Shown piece after piece: positions 49,029 through 61,335 of a stretch of 64,000 nucleotides of DNA. Every line of letters begins with the position of its first letter. The first letter of the stretch is position 1. The notes under the pieces were generated by a model, which saw only the letters and a list, made by a program, of their open reading frames with translations, did not search any database and was not told the DNA's origin. The position numbers and the translations under genes are program-made. Location of the stretch: NCBI GenBank assembly GCA_007844125.1, contig CM017563.1, forward strand, positions 30,667,828 through 30,731,827, given 5' to 3'. Origin of the DNA: Sinonovacula constricta (taxonomy: Eukaryota; Mollusca; Bivalvia; Cardiida; Solecurtidae).

Positions 49029-49986
49029 TGTAAGCACTTCCGTTAGCGCGTTTTTTCAATATGTTAAAAGCAATTTAATCATTGCCAAGAGATCATTTAA
49101 ATAGAGTGATAACTAACAAAAAAGTATCAGCCTTTACCTACAATTATAGCATCAAAATGGTGTGAAATCGTTGTCGCCTAGCTTGAAAGGTCGACATCGT
49201 CATGGCGTTCTGTCACGGATGATACCTGTTGCTTGAGTAATGGCGTTTAGATGGATTCAAGGTTAATGTCTGAATTTCCCTCTGACATGATACACGGAAT
49301 GAAGTGTAGCAGAAGCAATGATATTGCCACTTGATAAATGACAGTCTGCACATAAAGTTGATCAATTTTGTTGTAAAGAAAGAAGTCGCTTGACATGACT
49401 CAAACTATGACAAAATAACCACGAGAAATGCGGGACATATAGCATGCATTGCATACGTTGACTATGGAACAGGTGTTTTCGATCCAGGTCCGCAATTTGA
49501 AGCACATTAGCTGACAATTGTGTTTAAATATCTGGGACAAATAGCTTCTGAAAATAACTGACATAGCTCAAGCTACTAAATTAAGAACAGTGTGTTCTTG
49601 TGTGAAGTGAATAGTGTACCGGAACGAACTCAGTTTACGTAACGTAAAATTGTTATGTATGCAAATTGTTGACGTTTGATTGAAAGATGAGAAAAGGTTC
49701 AAAAAGGTCCGTCTGTGTAATATTACGTCTGGATTTCAGAGCCACGCTAGTTTCTGACGTTAATGCTATTAATGACGTTTATGGCGTTAATTATCCTTAC
49801 AAGTGAAAACGTCGGTAAAATGACGTTTCGTTCTGCAGCTAGAATGTGCCATTACTGACGTCAATCAAGGTGGAATAGACGCTTCGTTGAACGTTTAAAT
49901 GCGAAATAACCGTTAGATTGACGTGAAGGATTCTGGAACAGTTTATTAAATTTTCATCAAACAAACCTTGAAGTTATTTTAATAAA
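49029..49986 (+). terminator. Probable 3' UTR with candidate poly(A) signal
   Basis: Downstream of the TAA at 49026-49028 the first well-placed canonical AATAAA I see is at 49981-49986, followed by a short GT-rich stretch (gaatgagtgtgctg, about 50024). This would give a 3' UTR of about 0.95 kb. Transcript data are absent, so the end is a guess. Confidence 0.4.
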
Positions 49987-50127
49987 ATAAGCCTATATCT
50001 AGCTGGCAACGCATGAAAGACATGAATGAGTGTGCTGAAGTTCAATGTTAATTATTGGATATTCTAAATATATTTTATACATAGTGTACAGCATATTTTG
50101 CTCTAATATATATTGTTTGTATTTTCT

Positions 50128-50619
50128 TAAAGCTGTTATCCGACAGTTTGATCAAACATATTTTCGTTAAATATCTTAACAAACTTTTGTTACCTAAACA
50201 GATCTCGCAAAATGATTTTTCCTGATGTACTACACCTATCTGAAAAGTGAGCCATAACGTCGCAATCGTATTTGCAAAAATGTATTTCCTATCTAAGCCA
50301 CGCTGCACAGTTAGCTATTTTTAAACTAAGAAAACCACGTGGCCTCTTATATTTAAGCTCATCAACGTCATCCGCTGTGACGTCGATGTCTATTTTTAGC
50401 AGGAATTCAAATCGTTCTTATTTTTAGATGTGAAAAGGATGGACATATAAGTGTTGGTTAAGGTGTTTTGCTGTTCGAAAAGTGAGATACTGTTGTAAAT
50501 TGTCAAAGTTTAGACTAAGGTAAAAACAAATCTGCAGAACTTATGTACAAATACCCCAAACAGAGGTCAGATAGTGTACATATTTTAAATACAGGCAAAC
50601 TTTCGGATACCACCTTTAA
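50128..50619. mobile_element. Inverted-repeat element, GGTGGTATCCGACAG family
   Basis: The left end is taaagctgttatccgacagt and the right end is caaactttcggataccaccttta, its imperfect inverted repeat. Internal landmarks gatctcgcaaaat, gccacgctgcacagttagct and gtgacgtcgatgtctatt are shared with the copy at 57099-57914. Non-coding. Confidence 0.75.
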
Positions 50620-51365
50620 TGCAATAGAACATAATGTTTAAAGGTATACACCTACATCTATAAACGAATAATGTTTCGTAAAAGAATTGTCAGTATGTAA
50701 GTCTCCTATGTTTATGCACGGTGCATTTTTAAGCGTCTCTTTCTTATTTATGAAAACATTTTTTTTTCTAAGCTTGTTGATTAATAGTATTTTGATGACA
50801 TTTATGTAATGGAGTCGGTTCGTTAATTACAGTTAACCTGTAAATGCTGTCTGCGCGGTTTATAATCACGTCACAGAAGCTTAATTTATGGTTATTTACC
50901 AGTATACATATTTATATTATTTAGCTTACTAAGACTACGTGTTAATATACGTATGTCCATTGCTGGATTATCTGCACTTTTCGAGGGTTTACTTTTTTGC
51001 TGGAGTGTCCGCTGTGTAAAGAAAATAATATACTGCTATTTGAAACTAGTGATAAAAAAAAAAAAAAGAACTCGAGCTTTTATTGCCGCTGAAATTCTTT
51101 TTTAAACTTAAAGTGCTTTTTTTATATACTTATTGCATTTTTTCAGACATACGGGATTTTGTAAGAAAATCATGTCTTTATTTGTTATACTGACTATATT
51201 TTACTAATATATACTAGTATAAACATTTGATTAATTTACGCATTTCAATCATTTTTGTCGTAATGAGCAGAGTACTTTTCACAGCAAAATTATTTCACGT
51301 TGAAAGTAAAAGCCACCCGTCATAGCAGTGTTCCGGCCCTTTTATCTAAAAACACTTCTCCTTGT
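50620..51365. other. Intergenic, nothing recognised
   Basis: AT-rich sequence with A and T runs; no coding seen. Confidence 0.6.
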
Positions 51366-51765
51366 GGTTGGCCTGCAGGGTTGATCATTCCCTACGTGTC
51401 AATAGTTGGTTTCCAGCCTTGGTGGTGGGCCTGCAGGGTTGATCATTCCCTACGTGTCAATAGTTGGTTTCCAGCCTTGGTGGTGAGCCCGCAGGGTTGA
51501 TCATTCCCTACGTGTCAATAGTTGGTTTCCAGCCTTGGTGGTGGGCCTGCAGGGTTGATCATTCCCTACGTGTCAATAGTTGGTTTCCAGCCTTGGTGGT
51601 GGGCCTGCAGGGTTGATCATTCCCTACGTGTCAATAGTTGGTTTCCAGCCTTGGTGGTGGGCCTGCAGGGTTGATCATTCCCTACGTGTCAATAGTTGGT
51701 TTCCAGCCTTGGTGGTGGGCCTGCAGGGTTCGTCATTCCCTACGTGTCAATAGTTGGTTTCCAGC
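51366..51765. repeat. 58-bp minisatellite, ~7 copies
   Basis: Unit gcctgcagggttgatcattc, then cctacgtgtcaatagttggt and ttccagccttggtggtgg. Copies are nearly identical, suggesting recent expansion. Confidence 0.95.
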
Positions 51766-52842
51766 TCCTCTAATCTTTCCTCAACCATAGCCATCGTGAC
51801 ACTCTTTCGGCAGCAACTCCGCTCCTGTTTACCGCTGATTTCCTCTGGTTTCCATTTAACATAATGACAGTGAGGAATCTCCATACGGACTTCGCATCAA
51901 TTCCCCTGGCACCCACTTCCACCCGGAATAGCGAAGTAAACCATCCCTTTTCCCTACACTGCTTTGTCCGGACAATTAGACTGAATCAGCAGTTAATACA
52001 GGCCTGTGGAAGTTAGGAGCAGTTTAATGACATTAGAAGCTAAATTAAAACAGCACAGACACATAATAACGTAAAATTGCGTTTCTACTGGACGTTTAAT
52101 TACCGGAGAAGACAATGATTAAACAATAAAATAATTATCTTTTTACAAAAACATAGAAAAGTAAACAATTGTTTATTCTTAACGATTTTTTTTAAATACG
52201 TAAGAATTATTAAATACAAGCTTAAACTTTGACAATTAAAAATGAACATTGTTAATATAAACAGTGTTTTATCTTTTATAATAAAACCTCAGATTGTAAT
52301 TAAATTATTTATATTAAAAAGACGTTTCTTTTTCAGGTTGTATTAATGGATTAATTACCTGTACATATTACGGTTTATTGTTTGATTGCACTTAATTTGT
52401 AGTATCATAGTCATTTATTTTATGTGTGTATTTGAAAATGAAATATCATTTGTCCTTACACGTCCATTCGTCATTTATTTTCGTTTATTTATTTTCATTT
52501 TTCTTTCTTTCACATTTAGTCATTTTAAAAATATCACTGTTGTAAGTCTCATAATTTGGCTCATCTTGTTGAAACAATACACGTTGTTTGTAATAATTAT
52601 CATTATAATTATGTATCTAAAATTAAGTCTATATACTTGTATATACCATGTTCATAGTTTTCAACGGATAACACAAAGGTAGTGAATGTTAGTTTAGAAT
52701 CAGCTGTCTGTTGAAGTCATTTTTTATAATTATAAATATTAATAAACCTATAAAATGAACTCAAAATAAACGACTTGTGTCATTCCAGTGATGTTTATTT
52801 TATCTCAAAGATATCCGGCTCTTTGTTGAAAAAAAGTCATAA
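51766..52842. other. Intergenic, nothing recognised
   Basis: No coding or element structure recognised; very AT-rich from 52080. Confidence 0.6.
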
Positions 52843-52980
52843 CGATGATGATGATGATGATGATGGTAATGGTGATGATGATGATGATGATGCAAAAGAA
52901 AACGAAGAAAAAAGAAGAAGACAAAAGGGAGAAGAAGAAAAATAAGGAAAGGTAGAAGAAGAAAAAGAAAAGAAAGATAC
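52843..52980. repeat. (GAT)n microsatellite and purine tract
   Basis: GAT repeats at 52843-52892, followed by an almost pure A/G tract of about 85 bp on the + strand. Confidence 0.9.
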
Positions 52981-54290
52981 ACATCTTGGTTTGATATGCT
53001 CAAATATCAACCACTATATGATTGGAGCCACATATTTATAGACATCTTAGTTTGATATGCTCAAATATCAACCAGTATATGATTGGAGCCACATGTTTAT
53101 ACATATCTTGGTTTGATATGCTCAAATATCAACCAGTATATGATTGGAGCCACATGTTTATACATATCTTGGTTTGATATGCTCAAATATCAACCAGTAT
53201 ATGATTGGAGCCATATTTATAGACATCTTAGTTTGATATGCTCAAATATCAACCAGTATATGATTGGAGCCACATATTTATAGACATCTTAGTTTGATAT
53301 GCTCAAATACCAGCCAGTATATGATTGGAGCCACATGTTTATACATATCTTGGTTTGATATGCTCAAATATCAAACAGTATATGATTGGAGCCACATGTT
53401 TATACATATCTTGGTTTGATATGCTCAAATATCAACCAGTATATTATTGGAGCCACATGTTTATACATATCTTGGTTTGATATGCTCAAATATCAACCAG
53501 TATATGATTGGAGCCACATGTTTATACATATCTTGGTTTGATATGCTCAAATATCAACCAGTATATGATTGGAGCCACATGTTTATACATATCTTGGTTT
53601 GATATGCTCAAATATCAACCAGTATATGATTGGAGCCACATGTTTATACATATCTTGGTTTGATATGCTCAAATACCAACCAGTATATGATTGGAGCCAC
53701 ATGTTTATACATATCTTGGTTTGATATGCTCAAATATCAACCAGTATATGATTGGAGCCACATGTTTATACATATCTTGGTTTGATATGCTCAAATATCA
53801 ACCAGTATATGATTGGAGCCACATGTTTATACATATCTTGGTTTGATATGCTCAAATATCAACCAGTATATGATTGGAGCCACATGTTTATACATATCTT
53901 GGTTTGATATGCTCAAATATCAACCAGTATATGATTGGAGCCACATGTTTATACATATCTTGGTTTGATATGCTCAAATATCAACCACTATATGATTGGA
54001 GCCACATGTTTATACATATCTTGGTTTGATATGCTCAAAAATCAACCAGTATATGATTGGAGCCACATGTTTATACATATCTTGGTTTGATATGCTCAAA
54101 TATCAACCAGTTTATGACTGGAGCCACATATTTATAGACATCTTAGTTTGATATGCTCAAATATCAATCAGTATATGATTAGAGCCACATATTTATAGAC
54201 AGCTTAGTTTGATTTGCTCAAATATCAACCAGTATATGATTGGAGCCACATATTTATAGACAGCTTAGTTTGATATGCTCTAAAAAGAGA
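52978..54290. repeat. 61-bp minisatellite, ~21 copies
   Basis: Unit catgtttatacatatcttgg, then tttgatatgctcaaatatca and accagtatatgattggagcca. Central copies are nearly identical. Edge copies carry the variant catatttatagacatcttag, so the array is homogenised in the middle and older at both borders. Confidence 0.95.
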
Positions 54291-54639
54291 AAATGCAAGG
54301 CTATACATCATAGTTATTAGCGGTAAATTGTCGAAATAACCATCGCAAAAAACACACAATCGAATCGAGAAGAAATAGGTTGAATAAAGAAAATGTTATC
54401 ATACGAGCTTGCATTTTCTTTGTTCAACAATAACATTGTGTTCTGTTAATCATACCATCTGCTTTATAAAGAAAAATGTTGTTTAATGTTAATATTGTTT
54501 TGTTTTTCGGAAATGGAATTTGCGTTCGAGTGTGGGTGTTATGTTACCATAAAAATATTATTTTTAAAATATAAATGAAAAATTTTAGAATATAAATATA
54601 CAATTTATCTCAAATATTTTTTTCCGAATTTTGCAACGT

Positions 54640-55010
54640 TCCACATGCCATACGAGGCATAAATCCCCACTCGTCATTGCAAACAGGTAATTGCTAGCTG
54701 AGCCACGCTGCTATTTTTTCAACTAAGGAAACCACGTGACATCTTTGGTTATTTGAGAAAAAAATCTTCGGTCCAAACTGTCGGATACCACCTTTAAATT
54801 TCGATGGACCATTAGATTGAGTCTCATTTAACACCACATTTTTCAATATAAAAATGTATTTCTTGTCCGAGCCATGCAGCACAGTTAGCGATTCTGAAAC
54901 TAATAAGAGTACGCGATCCCTTACTTTTTGAATCAGTTACATGATCATCCGGGTAACCAGCTCTGACGTCGATATCTATTTTTAGCTGAAATCTCCATCG
55001 TGCTTTGTTG
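54640..55010. mobile_element. Two truncated copies of the GGTGGTATCCGACAG family
   Basis: Positions about 54690-54796 carry an internal part (gagccacgctgc, ccacgtgacat) and an intact right end (ccaaactgtcggataccacc). Positions about 54850-55000 carry another internal part (gccatgcagcacagttagcg, ctctgacgtcgatatctat). No left end is present for either. Confidence 0.6.
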
Positions 55011-55215
55011 AACCAGAATTTTCACACATACGAATATGTGTTGAATTCGTACTAATTCCTCAAACCATGTGTGACAAATTCGTACGAATATGTCACAAGT
55101 AGGTGTTGTGAATTTTTCTAACCCCTTTTGGGAGACACCTGTTGGTTCTTACGTATATTTCCACAACTTAAGTCATAAATCTGTGAAGAATTCGTACGAT
55201 AATTTCACACATAAT
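55010..55215. repeat. Palindromic ttcgtacgaat-rich module
   Basis: Repeated palindromic words: ttcgtacgaatatg, aattcgtac and tcgtacgat with gtgacaaa/tttcacac around them. A similar cluster lies at 58120-58205, also beside a copy of the inverted-repeat family. Confidence 0.55.
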
Positions 55216-57098
55216 AAAAAGGTTTATGCATATGATCTGGGTCTGTGTTAGGTTGAAAGAACAACATATCAGTTCCAGCTTAATTTAAAAAAGTGTGTGT
55301 GTGTTTTGTCAAGGTCAGATGAGAACGTTTTGTATATGTTTCTATCTGTGGTATTGTAGTTAAGAGTATAAGGGCCGATTCTGAGCAAGTTTCTTCACCT
55401 ATGTATTAAAGTTATTGACCAAGCAACAATCATAAATATAACAGAATAGAACAATAACACACCTTCAACATGGAAAAAAAACTTCGACGATAATTGACGC
55501 CAGACTTTCATAGTTGCAGGGTAGGGAAGCTAGATGTCATTTTTAATTGAAATCGATTACCCCTTTACCTTTTCCTTCAATCTACAGAAAATAAAATTAC
55601 CTTCGTTGTGTTAGTTTTTTTTTATCTCAAAATACATTTACTATTACAATTATCCTTAATCTAATTTTCAAGTTATGTTTTCTAGACGGGACGGAGTAAT
55701 CTCTATATTAATATACACATTATTCTGTATAGTTTTATAAGTCTTTAATTCAAACGTTAATTTGACCAGAAGTGCAAAAGGGGAAAAACAGGGTAATGTT
55801 TCATTAATATTATCGAAAGTTTTTAATTTTGCTACTGATTTGCAATGAATCGTTCCCAAAGATATATAATATAAAGTAAATTTTTCTTTTTGGAGATAGT
55901 AGGAAATGGATTTGTATAAATAATCTTTTGAGGAAGCCTAATTCGGCACTTCCGTCAGGACTACATTATTATTATGCGTATCGGCAAGCCTCGTGCTTTC
56001 TGATTTTCTTAGCCTCGCATGATAACATTTATCTATATCAACATTAACCTGGTATTCTCTATATAACTTTCTCTCAATGAGTACATTTTAAGTTGCAGAT
56101 TTACTACAATACTACAGAATACTACAATTTTGACTTTTGCCCTTTCAAGTGAAATATTTTTTAAAAACAACCGAGAGTCAGCAGGCCCAGATTTACCGGA
56201 GGGAGGGGGCGAGGGGGTAATGCCCTTTCCGCCCCCAGTCGGTCCGGTTATACATTTTTTTTCTCGACCCTTATTTTTTGACCAATGGTTTGTAGACCGT
56301 GTAGAGATAATCACGTGTATCTCAGGCTCTCAGTGTGTCCTATATATAGCCTCCTAAGTACTTAAATTAAGGCCACTCGGCCCCCTGCTGCTAGCCAGAC
56401 CCATGACACTTGTACAATATCCGTTTTGTGCATTCGTTGTAAACTGTCCCAATAACGAACTTTATCGGCACTCCTCTGCGGTGATGCAGACGTTATTAGC
56501 CAAGGTGTTCCGATTGTTAGTCACCTTGCATCCCAATCAAGAGAGGATTTACTATGTTCTTTAAGTTACTTTTTCAAATCATTACAAAATGGTTAAAAGG
56601 TGCTAACAAGAATTGTGTTGTTTTATAGTACGTAGATCTTTTGAGAAAATATATTGCGGTCACAGCTTTGAGACTGATTATGACACAGAATAGAGCAAAC
56701 ATGCAATTTTAGGTTATATAAAACAAACAAACAAACAAACAAAAAACCCACAAGAAATGTCGTTGTAAACAGACATATGCCCCCGAAGTCATGTCCAGTA
56801 AAGCAAATTTTGTAATTGTCATGGAGGTATTTGAGTTATTAAAAAGACAAAAGCATTAGATTTATGAATATAACCATATTAAATTGTTGGCCTCTTATCA
56901 TTTGTTTTCAATAGGCAAAAATACGTCAAATAAAAATAAAATAAAATAAAGGCTGTCTTGTGCTCCGTTTTAAGCAATAACCAAGGGTTGAAGAATTATG
57001 TACCAAGTTGCAAAAAGAGACCATGGAAGATATATTGCTAAGTTGGGAGTTATTTTACAATTTAGTGATCTGCAGCTGTAGGAAGCATCATGTGTAGC
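55216..57098. other. Intergenic, no gene recognised
   Basis: No exon seen. Around 56185-56250 a G/C-tract-rich stretch (ggagggagggggcgaggggg ... ccctttccgcccccag) resembles the ends of short non-autonomous elements, but no boundaries are clear. Confidence 0.5.
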
Positions 57099-57914
57099 AA
57101 AGGTGGTAACCGACAGTTTGGACCAAAACTGTTTTCATTAAACATCTATTATAACTACGATCGACACCAAATGATGACATTAATGAACTATGCCACCGAT
57201 GGTTTCTTGAAGCAACGGCTAGACAAGTGCCTGTCTCGGGTCCACTACTTTTTTCTTTTTAATATACATTTATGTACACCTATATCAATCTTTTTAATAA
57301 AATACATGCGAATATAGTTTAAAATTTAAAAATAACATGTAGGAGTACTTAATTAATAAAGAACTTAATTAAGAGATTGCATTTCTTGTAGTCTCCAAAG
57401 GGATGTTTTGTATTAAGCAGCCAACTTGTCTTAAGCAGCCAATTTTCGTCAGTCCCTTGGGTGGCTGCTTAATGCAAGTTTGACTGTATTGTTATCTGAA
57501 CAGATCTCGCAAAATATTGTTTATTGACGTCCTACACCTGTCTGACAAGTGAACCGTGGCGTCATAATCGTCATTACAAACATGCATTTGCCATCTAAAG
57601 CCATGCTGCACAGTTATCTATTTATAAACTAGGAAAACTACGTGACCACTTATGATTTAGCTCATCCACGTCATACGCTATGACGTCGATGTCTATTATT
57701 AGCAGGAATCCCAACTGTTCTTGTTTATAGATTTGAAAAGACGTGTTGATTAACGAGTTTTATTGCCCTAAAATTAAGATTCTATTGAAAATCATCAAAG
57801 CTTAGACTGAAAAATGTTGTATTTTTCTGCAGAAATCATGTACAAAAACCCCAAACAGAGATAATATATTGTTACTTATAATAGATATAGACAAACTACT
57901 GGATACCACCTTTA
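57099..57914. mobile_element. Inverted-repeat element, GGTGGTATCCGACAG family, with nested insertion
   Basis: The left end is aaaggtggtaaccgacagtt; the right end is caaactactggataccacctt. Internal sequence from 57495 matches the copy at 50128. The extra ~300 bp compared with that copy includes a module at about 57395-57490 with three copies of (aa)gcagcca/tggctgctta words, likely a separate repeat inserted inside. Confidence 0.75.
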
Positions 57915-58119
57915 ACAATTTGAGCAGTTTTCGTTGGCTCAAAAATGTTGATGTTTCAAGAATTTTTCAGTTTTCAACAACAAAGATATGTTGCTAGAAC
58001 TTTAATGCCTTCCCATCTTCAGACTTTCAGAGTCAGTTTAATTAAACCATGAAAAACTATTAACCTTTTGTCCCCCACCCCACCCGAATTCTTATTACAA
58101 TGGGGGTATGGGTTCTGAA

Positions 58120-58205
58120 CTGTATTTTCACATATGTGTGACATATTCGTACGTCACACAAGTTGTGAGAAATTCGTACGAATTCTTCGCACATGTGACA
58201 TATTC
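58120..58205. repeat. Palindromic ttcgtacgaat module, second copy
   Basis: tgtgacatattcgtacgtca, then gagaaattcgtacgaattct and cacatgtgacatattcg: overlapping palindromes similar to 55010-55215. Confidence 0.55.
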
Positions 58206-58764
58206 GTTCAACAGTGCTTATTTATAGGATTAGAAATAAAGGTAATTTAAGGCGAAATATTTTACAAATTGTACAATATATGAATTAAAAGGTAATATTA
58301 GAAAGTCTAAGAAGGCATTGTGCACAAATTGCCCAGAACCGGGATAGACAGTTGTTAAAGGTGTTAGATATACGCAAACTGTCAGTTAATACCATCAAGT
58401 CAAAGAAGTCACTGGATGACATTTGTTGTCTGTTCTGATAACGTACTTGATCGATGAATTAGACGCCCTTTGTATCAAACCTTGTTTAGCGCTGTATTCT
58501 ATCATACGTCTTATGTGATAGGGGGAGTAACTCTTTCGTGTTAAATAACTTCGTTTAATTGTTGTTATTGTCCTTGCATTTCAGTTTTATTTCTGTGTTT
58601 ATAGAAGGATAAGTTTTATTGCGCTATTTACAAATAGGTAGGAAATATAAACTATCCAGTGCATTTTTTTTTGTGAATATAATTATTTTAAACTATTCAA
58701 TGCCGATTTTCATATTTTATCGGCCTTATACTTTCTGTTTACACACATTTTTATTATTATCATA
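58206..58764. other. Intergenic, nothing recognised
   Basis: AT-rich, no coding recognised. Confidence 0.6.
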
Positions 58765-59170
58765 GATGCATGGGATTAAGTATGGCGACACCTCATGCTC
58801 CTAAACTATCACAAATTCATAGGATGCAGAATGGGGACATGTCTTACTTCGAAATTATCACAGTTTCATGGGATTCAGTATGGCGACACGTCATTCTACT
58901 ACATTATCACAGTTTCATGGGATTCAGTATGGCGACACGTCATTCTTCTTAATTATCACAGTTTCATGGAATTCAGCATGGCGACAAGTGCTACTTTTAA
59001 ATTATCACAGTTTCATGGAATTCAGCATGGCGACAAGTGCTACTTTTAAATTATCACAGTTTCATGGAATTTAGCATGGCGACACATCATTCTTCTAAGT
59101 ATCCACAGTTTCACGAGATGCAGTTTGGTGACAAGTCAATTATCATAGTTTCATGGGATTATACAGAAAC
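58765..59170. repeat. 49-bp minisatellite, ~7-8 copies
   Basis: Unit atcacagtttcatgggattc, then agtatggcgacacgtcattc and ttctaaatt. Spacing of cagtttcatgg is 49 bp at 58861, 58910, 58959 and 59008. The flanking copies are diverged. Confidence 0.93.
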
Positions 59171-59651
59171 TAGAAATCACCCTTTGCTAATAAAATTTTA
59201 CAAGCCAATACTTTTCCCACACTTACATATTTGCAAACGTTCAAGTGCGCTGCCATATCAGTTTTCTAATATAGCAGCGCCCATGAACGTATTGTAAATA
59301 TGTAAAGAGAGCAACTGTTTGTGTTTATCACTTGAAAAGGGCAATTTGCCGAAACTTCGAGTGTGGGCGTTTTTAGAACAAAATATTATTCTACAGATTC
59401 CTGTGGAACTATTTACAAAGACATATATGTACGTCACTATATTACCACGTTATAGACACGTACAAATCTAAAAAACAGCACAGGGCATACCGTATCATTA
59501 AAATAGCAACTTTTAAAAATGCAATACGTACCTATATTTACTTTTTTGCTTGTATAAAAATGGTAAATCAGTGGTTATTTCAATTATTTATTTGATCGCC
59601 ATCCAGTAATTGTTCTCAGTATTTTGATGCGACGAGGTCTTTCTTTATAGC
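59171..59651. other. Intergenic, nothing recognised
   Basis: No coding or element boundary recognised. Confidence 0.55.
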
Positions 59652-60162
59652 TAAAGGAGGTATCCAATACTTTGTCTACATATAATTCATGTAAAACATC
59701 ATCCCCAAGTTAAAGGGAATCAGCTGTACATAATTTCTACATAAACTTATACTGAAGTTTAATTACAGTGTAACGTCAGGTAATAATGTTACCTCACTTG
59801 TAACACATATCAAATCGGGAACTTTATCGCTTTACATGTCCATTATTTCCATTATTTCCAAATTTATAAATAAGCATTATCAGGATTTCAGCTAAAATAG
59901 ATAGAGCTGATTGCCCTGATCAACATTTAACGTTAATTTAAATCTCAGAAGAAATTGGTCACGTGTTTTCTTAATTTTAAAATAGTCCATTGTGCAGCGT
60001 AGCTCGGATGGGAAATTCATTTTTGTAACAAGCGGAGTGTTATGCTTTACTTTTTACATGAATGTAGGTCACCAATAGACAGTATATCGTGGGATGTTTT
60101 CAGTTAACTATACTTTAGTTGGTTGATAAAATACCCTGGTCCAAACTGTTGAATATCACCTT
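59652..60162. mobile_element. Inverted-repeat element, diverged copy
   Basis: The left end is taaaggaggtatccaatact; the right end is ggtccaaactgttgaatatcacct. Internal words (cataatttctacataaactt, gtgcagcgtagctcgga) link it to the copies at 15998 and 50128. Confidence 0.55.
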
Positions 60163-61139
60163 CTGGATCTTCGTTGACCTCAGTAACAGTGTTACTAAAC
60201 GGTCATAATTTAAAAAATGGTTTAACTGAGCTTCCCTTGAACAATAGCTAGCTGCTGGGACTGTGTTGTATTAGTCGATGTTGGTGGAGAAGACATGGAC
60301 AAAATGTCTCAAAAGTCTCACCACCAGCATAGGCTACAAAAAGGAGAACCTTTTTTGCTGATGAAAAAAAAATATGAATATTTATTTGTCGGATTAAAAC
60401 GAACCGGATTCATTTGTATACTAAAAGAAATGAGGAAACGGGTGACCAGTGCTAGTTAAAAGTGGCCATGGAACCTTTTGAATAGAGTAACAACATGTTT
60501 AATCATTATAACGCGTAGGTATCTTAATTATTGTACAATTATATAATCTAATGGAATACGAATTCAACAGACGTGGTAGAGAGGCAATCGGAACCCCTCG
60601 GGTAATTCCGTCCTCGGGACAAACATCCCTCTCATGTAGCCTGTTCAATGATACTACTTACAGAATCACGACCATTTTGTTCGCCAGAAGCGGAATACGA
60701 CAAAAAAAAGTTCCTCAAAAAGCGATTGGTGTATAAATGTTCATTTATCAATTATCTGTTGACATCTCTTACGTATACAATTGTTTCTGCATTTTCATTA
60801 GACATAACAAAACATTTATTTAAGTCGTTTTGATGACGTCATATGTACTGGCATTTATTTTCGCGGAGATTTCCAGTCATTGTGTCTTTTGACATAGAAT
60901 GAATTGGCATATAGAATTGTAATTCTATAGCTACTTAACCCAACGAATATGTTTAAATGATGAAAGAAGGAGAAAATGGGTTCATTTGTGACTAAACAAT
61001 TAATCCACAAGATCGGGTGCATATATGGAAGCAGTTGTAATATCAATTGGCTTTGAAAGAAGGCTATAAATCAAATAAACCATTGACAAAATTCTGTAAT
61101 CTTTGACAGGCAAGTGACTATGTCTATGTTCTTGTTCCT
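60163..61139. other. Intergenic with a fragment of the 6905-7110 module
   Basis: Positions 60582-60610 carry caatcggaacccctcgggta, the near-exact reverse complement of 7057-7080. Otherwise nothing recognised. Confidence 0.5.
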
Positions 61140-61335
61140 GTATTCTGGCCACTGCGTCGACTCGAGTACTAGCCAGGGTGGAAACATTCATAGCGGAGGT
61201 CTTCCGGCTGTCCTGTGGTGCGCCACTGGTTCTACTTTGGCATTTCCGGGGTCTTCTTCCGCCAAGAATAGATGGACGTCACCGAGCTCGCCATGATTGT
61301 GTCGGTGTAATTTGTCTCAAAAACACAGAAACCAG
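61140..61335 (+). mobile_element. Degenerate SINE-like 3' fragment
   Basis: gtggaaacattcatagcgga, then ggtcttccggctgtcctgtg, ggtcttcttccgccaagaat and agatggacgtcaccgagctc. The order matches the body and tail of the SINEs at 22563 and 44478 at lower similarity; the tRNA-like head is lost or unrecognisable. Confidence 0.5.

Noticed and set aside
48795..49059. Antisense ORFs opposite the last exon
   Set aside because: The sense strand has a clear six-cysteine chitin-binding domain with splice acceptor and stop.
51366..54290. CRISPR-like arrays from regularly spaced repeats
   Set aside because: Entire units repeat without unique spacers; these are eukaryotic minisatellites.
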